Of a stretch of 11,346 bases of DNA, positions 6,496-11,346 are shown piece by piece. Every line of letters starts with the position of its first letter. The first letter of the stretch is position 1. This DNA comes from Clostridiales bacterium (GTDB taxonomy: Bacteria; Bacillota; Clostridia; Tissierellales; Sedimentibacteraceae), in the NCBI GenBank assembly GCA_003483345.1, contig DMWH01000297.1, positions 1-11,346 on the forward strand. The letters are read 5' to 3'. Position numbers and translations under genes: made by a program. The notes beneath the pieces are model-generated. The model searched no databases, was not told where the DNA came from, and was given only the letters and a program-made list of their open reading frames with translations.

Positions 6496-7526
6496 AATAT
6501 TTCCTCCAAATCGGAATTGTCCAATTCATTTATAAACCTTGCTATAGCTTTTCCTGTAATTTCTAAATCCTTTAAATCTATTGTTTCCACTGATGTATGC
6601 ATGTATCTGAGAGGAATTGATAAAAGTATGCAGGGAATTCCGTCTCTTGATATTTGTAGTGCATCAGTGTCTGTACCGGTTCTAACAGGAATTGCTTCAT
6701 ACTGCATAGGATAGTTGTATTTCTTGCAAATTTCAACAAATTTCTTTGTAAGTTTTGTATTTAGCCTTCCTCCGTATGCAACAATTGGGCCTTTACCTAA
6801 GAGAGCCGAATCGGAAGGCATATCGGGAGTTTTGCCAAATCCTACATCCAAGACTATTCCGATATCGGGAGCAATTTTATAACTGCTTGTTTTGGCACCT
6901 CTTAAACCTGTTTCTTCCTGAGCTGTTGCAGTAAAATATACATTGCTTTTATGTGATATTTTTTTTAATTCTTTTGCTGTTTCGAGCATAACTGCAACAC
7001 ATGCCCTGTCATCAAATGCTTTGGCGCTTATAACGCTTCCCTGTAATGATAAAGGTTCTCTGTTTATTGTTGCAATATCTCCAATTGTTATTAATTTTTC
7101 AAGTTTTTCTTTTGTGTACCCCGTATCTATATATAATTCCCTTGTTTTAAGCGGTTTTTTTCTTTCTTCCTCACTTGTTAAATGAGGCGGTTTAATTCCT
7201 ATAACTCCAAATATTTTTTCTTTTCCGAATATTGTTACATCCTGGGCAATCAATGATGCAGGATTAAATCCTCCCACCGTAATGAAACTCAAAAATCCTC
7301 CATCTAATATGCCTGTAATCATAAGCCCTATTTCGTCAATATGTGCAGCAAGCATTATTTTGGTGTCCTTACTGCCGGAGCTTTTAAATATATAACTTCC
7401 AAGCCTGTCCTTTTCAAAAGAATCAGTATAAGGCTTAAAATATTTTATCAAAATATCACCGTTTATATGCTCAAAACCTGAAACAAATTGGTTGGAGCAT
7501 ATATCAAACAAAAATTCTTTAAGCAT
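6486..7526 (-). CDS. M42-family metallo-aminopeptidase (first of three)
   Basis: A 346-residue M42 peptidase with the full motif set: VSGFE (15-19), His62 (AAHIDEIG), Asp172 (KAFDDRA), Glu204-Glu205 (AQEETGLRG), Asp227 (VLDVGFG) and His310 (RYMHTSVE). The family removes N-terminal amino acids from peptides left by larger proteases; this copy is expected to be active and cytoplasmic. The start at 7526 has AGGAGG only 4 nt upstream. It heads the peptidase set but begins just 17 nt after the U-tract of the terminator that follows the ispH/S1 gene, leaving no space for a normal promoter. Its transcription must therefore come from read-through, RNA processing, or a promoter inside the upstream gene. 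A longer acidic C-terminus (LDNSDLEEILCF) than in the sisters partly encodes the next gene's ribosome binding site. Confidence 0.93.
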   Translation of the reverse strand: MLKEFLFDICSNQFVSGFEHINGDILIKYFKPYTDSFEKDRLGSYIFKSSGSKDTKIMLAAHIDEIGLMITGILDGGFLSFITVGGFNPASLIAQDVTIFGKEKIFGVIGIKPPHLTSEEERKKPLKTRELYIDTGYTKEKLEKLITIGDIATINREPLSLQGSVISAKAFDDRACVAVMLETAKELKKISHKSNVYFTATAQEETGLRGAKTSSYKIAPDIGIVLDVGFGKTPDMPSDSALLGKGPIVAYGGRLNTKLTKKFVEICKKYNYPMQYEAIPVRTGTDTDALQISRDGIPCILLSIPLRYMHTSVETIDLKDLEITGKAIARFINELDNSDLEEILCF

Positions 7527-7543
7527 TTTGCCTCCTATTTTTC

Positions 7544-7575
7544 AAAAAAAATGTTAGATCTTGCGACCTAACATT
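7544..7575 (-). terminator. Intrinsic terminator after ispH/S1
   Basis: On the minus-strand RNA an 11-bp stem (7575-7565 with 7560-7550) is closed by a GCAA tetraloop and followed by eight consecutive U. One pair is a G-U wobble (7567 with 7558) that would be an A-C mismatch if transcribed from the plus strand, so the structure is made for leftward transcription. It begins 5 nt after the stop codon of the ispH/S1 gene. Because the next gene starts 17 nt after the U-run, this may work as a partial terminator that lowers, rather than abolishes, expression of the peptidases. Confidence 0.9.
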
Positions 7576-7580
7576 AGAAA

Positions 7581-9995
7581 TTATTTTAATAAATCATCCA
7601 GTGCATCTCCTATAGATTCTCCTATAGTAAAGTTTGTATCTTCTGATTGATAAGATTTATTTTCTACAGTTTCTTCACTTTTGTCATCTAATATTAATGT
7701 CAGGTTAAGGTTTTTACCTTTCATATCAATACTTTGCACTTTAGCATCTACTATTTCTCCAACCTTTACAACTTGTGCCGGCGTTCTTAATTTTTCTGTT
7801 GACACCTTTGCAATCGGTATGAAGCAGTCAATATTTCCATTAGCGTTAACATGTATACCGTCCAAGAGTATACGTGTTACTTCAACCTGTATTATATCGT
7901 CCTTATTTAGTGTCTTAGCATAAAGATCAAACGGATGCTCAGTCAATTGCTTTAATCCAAGGCCAACCTTTCTGTCTTTTCTGGTAATGCTAAGTATTTT
8001 TGCAGTTACCTCCTGCCCTTCCTGGAGAATATCAGTTACCTTTTCTGTTCTTGCCCAATCCAAATCTTTTATGTGTAAGAGACATTCAATATCATCTACT
8101 TTAACAAATGCTCCAAAGTCAACAATACGAGTTACTACTCCTGTTACAATATCGCCCTTTTGATATTTATCCAAGAATTTTGCCCAAGGGCTTTTTACGG
8201 TTGCTTTATAACTTAATGAAAGTCTTTTATTTTCTTTATCTACATTTTTTACCTTTACATTTATTTTGTCGCCCGGTTTTAACACTTCAGACGGGTGTTT
8301 AATTCTGGTCCATGCAATTTCATTGATGTGAAGAAGTCCATCGATACCGTTGATTTCTACAAATGCACCGTAATCCTGAAGGTTTTTCACCGTGCCTTCG
8401 TAAATTTCTCCTTCTTGAATGGTTTCCCATACTTCATTGTCTTTAATTTCCTTTTCAAATTTTTCAACAGCTCTTGAAGTTAAAACCAACTGTCTTCTTC
8501 CTTTTTTATTCTTTGTTTCCAATATCTTAACCTTCAGATTTTTGCCTACGTATTCCGAAGGGTCAACATTTCTTTTTATTGAAATTTGATTTCTTGGTAT
8601 AAAACCTTTGATGCCTTTTAGTTTTCCGTAAATTCCGTGCTGAGATGCTTCAATTATAGGAATTTCCACAATTTCTCCTCGGATTCTCATCTGCTCCAAA
8701 TCGTCCCAGATTTTCTGTTCTTCCAATGGTTTTCTGGTTAGTACAACATTTCCGTCCTGGTCAGAAATTTTTACTACAATTGCATCAATTTCGTCTCCTT
8801 CTTTTACTACTTCAGTTAAATCGGAAACTTCTTCCAAGGAAAAATCTTCTCTTGTTATAATTCCGTCAGATTTATAATTGATGTTAACAGAAACGGCATC
8901 AGGACTTACATATATTACTGTTCCTTTAACCTTTTCGCCGATTCCGAGATTAACTACTCCGCCATAATTTTCAAGCAATTCATGCATACTGTTTACTTTT
9001 TCTGCTTTATCAGTCTGCTCAACAGTTTCTGTCTTTTCTGTTTCCTCGGATTGCTCTACTAATTCTGTCTGTTCCTTTTTATCAGACAGTTCTGCCGGCT
9101 CGGACTGTTCAGCTAAATCTGCATGTTCTGCCTGCTCGTTCATTTCATTCATGTTGTTATTCAAATTTTCCAACATATTAATAACCTCCTCAATTATCCA
9201 GTCAGGAGCTGAAGCACCTGCGGATACTCCCACAATAGAATTTTTATCAATATAGTTATAAGGTATTTCCTTATAATTTTGTATTAAGAATGTGTTTTCG
9301 CACAATTCCTTGCTCAGTTCATATAACTTTTTGGTGTTTGAACTGTTTTTACCGCCTACAATAAGCATTATATCACATTTGGAAGCAAGAGCAATGCATG
9401 CTTCTTGTCTTTTCTTTGTCGCATCGCATATTGTATTATGTACAATTATATTAGAATAATTGTTTATTTCAATAGTTTTTAATATTTCTTCAAAAGTATT
9501 TAAATTAAATGTTGTCTGGCAGACTAAACAGTATTTTTTTGTCGGCTCAATTATATTTTTTAGTTCTTCAGGGCTTTTAATAATTACGGCTTCATAGTTG
9601 CACCAGCCCGATATTCCCTGTACCTCAGGATGATTTTCATCGCCGACAATGATTATATTGTAATCTTTATTTTTGAATTCTTCAACTATTTTATGTATTT
9701 TTTTCACTTTTACACAAGTTGCATCAATAACTTCGATGTTTTTTTCTTCCAATCTGTCATATATATTCTTTCCTACACCGTGACTTCTGATAAGAAATTT
9801 TGCATCCTTGTTTTCAGGAATATCGTCAACAATAACCATTCCTTTGTTTTTTAATTTTTCAACAACATCTTTGTTGTGAATTATTTCTCCGTAACAGTAT
9901 AGTTTTTTTTCGTCAGTCAAAATCTTATCCGCTTTCAGTACGGCAGCCTTGACTCCTCCGCAAAAACCGTTGTATTCTGAAACAATTATTTTCAT
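7581..9995 (-). CDS. ispH: Bifunctional HMBPP reductase (IspH) / S1 RNA-binding protein fusion
   Basis: An 804-residue fusion. Residues 1-275 are IspH, the last enzyme of the MEP isoprenoid pathway, which reductively dehydroxylates HMBPP to IPP and DMAPP. Its cluster cysteines are Cys12 (NGFCGGV), Cys94 (DATCVKV) and Cys190 (TICDATKKRQ); substrate histidines are His40, His72 and His122, with SAGASAPDW at 258-266. Residues about 282-334 form an acidic, Gln/Glu/Thr-rich linker with no aromatic residue. Then come five S1/OB domains at about 353-423, 439-509, 527-597, 613-683 and 697-769; the third and fourth are the most canonical (YGAFVE, FGAFVK). S1 domains bind mRNA or ribosome. The fusion is common in Clostridia. 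The ATG overlaps the plsC stop as ATGA, with GAAGGT as a modest ribosome binding site, and a terminator follows the stop. Why isoprenoid synthesis is tied to an RNA-binding protein is not known. Confidence 0.96.
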   Translation of the reverse strand: MKIIVSEYNGFCGGVKAAVLKADKILTDEKKLYCYGEIIHNKDVVEKLKNKGMVIVDDIPENKDAKFLIRSHGVGKNIYDRLEEKNIEVIDATCVKVKKIHKIVEEFKNKDYNIIIVGDENHPEVQGISGWCNYEAVIIKSPEELKNIIEPTKKYCLVCQTTFNLNTFEEILKTIEINNYSNIIVHNTICDATKKRQEACIALASKCDIMLIVGGKNSSNTKKLYELSKELCENTFLIQNYKEIPYNYIDKNSIVGVSAGASAPDWIIEEVINMLENLNNNMNEMNEQAEHADLAEQSEPAELSDKKEQTELVEQSEETEKTETVEQTDKAEKVNSMHELLENYGGVVNLGIGEKVKGTVIYVSPDAVSVNINYKSDGIITREDFSLEEVSDLTEVVKEGDEIDAIVVKISDQDGNVVLTRKPLEEQKIWDDLEQMRIRGEIVEIPIIEASQHGIYGKLKGIKGFIPRNQISIKRNVDPSEYVGKNLKVKILETKNKKGRRQLVLTSRAVEKFEKEIKDNEVWETIQEGEIYEGTVKNLQDYGAFVEINGIDGLLHINEIAWTRIKHPSEVLKPGDKINVKVKNVDKENKRLSLSYKATVKSPWAKFLDKYQKGDIVTGVVTRIVDFGAFVKVDDIECLLHIKDLDWARTEKVTDILQEGQEVTAKILSITRKDRKVGLGLKQLTEHPFDLYAKTLNKDDIIQVEVTRILLDGIHVNANGNIDCFIPIAKVSTEKLRTPAQVVKVGEIVDAKVQSIDMKGKNLNLTLILDDKSEETVENKSYQSEDTNFTIGESIGDALDDLLK

Positions 9996-10588
9996 TTCAT
10001 ACCTTCATTTTTTAATCTGTAAATATCCTTTAAAATTTCTATTCCTATTTCCGTATAATCTTCAGAATTCAGCCTGCCGCTGTAATTTTTGAAGTAGTCT
10101 TTTTCTTCTCCTATATACAGTCTGAGTTTTCCTCTGAATTTATATGGTCCATCCAAATAAACGGGCATAATTCCGACTTTTGCTTTATTAGCTATTAAGG
10201 CAATTCCCGATTTTGCATTTTTTTCGTCAAATCCGGTTTTAATTCTTGTTCCTTCCGGATATATTCCTAATATACCGCCCTTATTTAAAACATTAAGGGA
10301 GTTTTTTATTGCCGATAAGGATACTCCTTTCCTGTCGACGGGAAAGGCACCAAGACTTCTGAATAAAAATGATAGGAATTTGTTTTCAAACAATTCTTTT
10401 TTGCCCATGAAGTGAATTTGCCGCTTAGTAGATACTGCTAATATTACAGGGTCAATCATGGATCTGTGATTTCCGCAAATTATTAAGCCACCGTCTATAT
10501 TGTCAAGGTTCTCTCTGTTATATACTTCTAAGTCAAAAATTATAAATACAAGAACCTTTAATACAATCACTGCTATTTTATAAAACAT
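9992..10588 (-). CDS. plsC: 1-acyl-sn-glycerol-3-phosphate acyltransferase
   Basis: A 198-residue PlsC-type acyltransferase that adds the second fatty acyl chain to lysophosphatidic acid, giving phosphatidic acid for membrane lipids. The catalytic NHRSMID motif (HX4D, His41 and Asp46), the FPVDRKG block (82-88) and YPEGTR (110-115) are all present and correctly spaced. A hydrophobic N-terminal stretch (about 4-18) should tether it to the inner face of the membrane. I put the start at 10588, where GGAGG lies 5 nt upstream; the frame is open to 10630, but that extension lies within cmk and lacks such a site. It overlaps cmk by 11 nt and the ispH fusion by 4 nt, so it is the middle gene of a tightly packed operon. 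The order cmk-plsC-ispH is seen in other Clostridia. Confidence 0.94.
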   Translation of the reverse strand: MFYKIAVIVLKVLVFIIFDLEVYNRENLDNIDGGLIICGNHRSMIDPVILAVSTKRQIHFMGKKELFENKFLSFLFRSLGAFPVDRKGVSLSAIKNSLNVLNKGGILGIYPEGTRIKTGFDEKNAKSGIALIANKAKVGIMPVYLDGPYKFRGKLRLYIGEEKDYFKNYSGRLNSEDYTEIGIEILKDIYRLKNEGMK

Positions 10589-11228
10589 TGCTTCCTCCGA
10601 TATATTGTGCAATAGTCTTTGTAACTTCATTCAAGTCCATATTCGTTGTGTCTATTAATATTGCATCTTCAGCAGGTTTAAGGGGAGAAAACTTTCTTGT
10701 TGAATCATTTTCGTCACGCTTAATCATATCATTGATAACATTTGTGTAATCAGCTTTAATATTGTTTAATTTCAATTGCTCGTAACGCCTTTTTGCTCTC
10801 TCTTCCAATGATGCAGTTATGAAAAATTTGTGCTCTGCATCCGGAAAAACAATTGTACCAATATCACGACCTTCCAATACCACATTTTTATTTTTTGCAA
10901 TCTTTCTTTGGATTTCAACCATTTTTTCTCTGACAATTTTTAAAGATGATATTTTTGAAGCCGCTGTTGATATTTCTTCATTTCTTATTAAGTTTTCAAC
11001 ATTTTCACCGTCTAAAAATACTTTATTGTCATTGTAGGTAATATTGGTTGTTTCAAGCAATTCTGCAATATTAGCTTCATTTATGTCAATATTTTGTTTA
11101 TATGCTTTATATGCAAGAGCTCGGTACATAGCCCCTGTATCGATGTACTCATATCCAAGTTTTTTGCTTAATAGTCTTGCAACAGTGCTTTTTCCGGCTC
11201 CTGACGGTCCGTCTATTGCGATTATCAT
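10578..11228 (-). CDS. cmk: Cytidylate kinase (CMP/dCMP kinase)
   Basis: A 216-residue nucleoside monophosphate kinase of the usual bacterial Cmk length. It phosphorylates CMP and dCMP with ATP, recycling pyrimidines for RNA, DNA and CDP-lipid synthesis. Seen in order are the P-loop GPSGAGKST (7-15), the CMP-binding IDTGAMYRA (29-37), EGRDIGT (119-125), the lid-region arginines in RAKRRYEQL (144-152), and RDENDSTRKFSPLKPA (171-186). The start at 11228 has AAAGGA 7 nt upstream. It is the first gene of its operon within the window; the 118 bp upstream hold no gene. CMP kinase and the following acyltransferase both feed phospholipid synthesis, a plausible reason for the pairing. Confidence 0.96.
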   Translation of the reverse strand: MIIAIDGPSGAGKSTVARLLSKKLGYEYIDTGAMYRALAYKAYKQNIDINEANIAELLETTNITYNDNKVFLDGENVENLIRNEEISTAASKISSLKIVREKMVEIQRKIAKNKNVVLEGRDIGTIVFPDAEHKFFITASLEERAKRRYEQLKLNNIKADYTNVINDMIKRDENDSTRKFSPLKPAEDAILIDTTNMDLNEVTKTIAQYIGGSNVL

Positions 11229-11282
11229 ATTGTTTTCCTTTCATAATATATAAGTATGGTGAAACCAAACTTAGTATTTACT

Positions 11283-11314
11283 GTTGCACATAATGTCCCT
11301 ATTATGTATTCAAC
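11283..11314. repeat. Interrupted inverted repeat in the cmk leader
   Basis: ACATAAT (11288-11294) and ATTATGT (11301-11307) are exact complements around a 6-nt loop. They are flanked by GTTG (11283-11286) and CAAC (11311-11314), which can pair after a small asymmetric bulge. No U-run follows on either strand, so it is not a terminator. It lies between the candidate -10 and the cmk start and would be in the transcribed leader. It may be an operator or simple hairpin; AT-rich sequence makes chance pairing possible. Confidence 0.4.
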
Positions 11315-11322
11315 ACCTTAAC

Positions 11323-11328
11323 ATTATA
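11323..11328 (-). promoter_or_regulatory. Candidate -10 element for the cmk operon
   Basis: A perfect TATAAT on the minus strand lies about 95 nt before the cmk start. A -35 at 17-bp spacing would fall across the right edge of the window, so the promoter cannot be confirmed. In AT-rich intergenic DNA a lone TATAAT is weak evidence. Confidence 0.35.
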
Positions 11329-11346
11329 GTACATATTATTAAATAT

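Noticed and set aside
4497..7526. Endoglucanase/cellulase function for the three M42 genes
   Set aside because: That label is a historical misannotation of M42 proteins; the metal-peptidase residues are all present.
8994..9152. Repeat array or CRISPR-like element
   Set aside because: The repetition is only codon-level low complexity in an acidic linker that stays in frame; there are no regular repeats with spacers.
326..11253. Many plus-strand open frames of 60-120 codons
   Set aside because: They lie opposite well-supported minus-strand genes, show low-complexity hydrophobic translations, lack ribosome binding sites and resemble no family I know.
1..11346. tRNA, rRNA, insertion sequence, phage or CRISPR features
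   Set aside because: No tRNA-like fold, transposase or integrase motif, terminal repeats or direct-repeat array was seen; coding density and codon use look uniform.

Overview
The window is AT-rich DNA in which every recognisable gene reads leftwards (minus strand). It most likely comes from an anaerobic member of the Bacillota, class Clostridia. The grounds are the IspH/ribosomal-S1 fusion (a clostridial hallmark), strong AGGAGG-type ribosome binding sites, an oxygen-sensitive 2-hydroxyacyl-CoA dehydratase activase-type system, and an AcoR-like sigma-54 activator. Genus cannot be fixed from the sequence.

Layout in the direction of transcription (right to left): (1) 11346-7581, a housekeeping block cmk - plsC - ispH/S1 with overlapping genes (11 and 4 nt), closed by a clear intrinsic terminator at 7575-7544. 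(2) 7526-4497, three tandem paralogous M42-family zinc/cobalt aminopeptidases, overlapping by 10 nt or separated by 1 nt, each with its metal-ligand set (one has Asp replaced by Glu). (3) 4496-4394, a short gap holding a perfect 16-bp inverted repeat just upstream of the next gene's ribosome binding site. (4) 4393-1452, a three-gene overlapping set: two cysteine-rich proteins of the DUF2229/HgdB-like type and a BadF/HgdC-type ATPase. Together these look like a split form of the very large clostridial 'acyl-CoA dehydratase activase' polypeptides, whose physiological substrate is not established. (5) 1451-1292, an intergenic region with a consensus sigma-A promoter (TTGACA, 17 bp, TATAAT). (6) 1291 to the left edge, the first 430 codons of a sigma-54-dependent transcriptional activator (GAF, PAS, AAA+), cut by the window.

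How they fit together: block 1 serves nucleotide, phospholipid and isoprenoid/translation housekeeping. Blocks 2 and 4 look like accessory anaerobic metabolism, namely peptide trimming and ATP-driven low-potential electron transfer. There are only 17 nt between the terminator U-tract and the first peptidase start, so the peptidase genes have no room for their own intergenic promoter and must depend on read-through, processing or a promoter inside the upstream gene. Several assigned starts lie downstream of the longest open frame and were chosen by ribosome binding site position. The most unusual points are the split activase trio with its ribosome binding sites written into a repeated LERR protein tail, the 16-bp palindrome in front of it, and the GAFTGT (not GAFTGA) loop of the sigma-54 activator.
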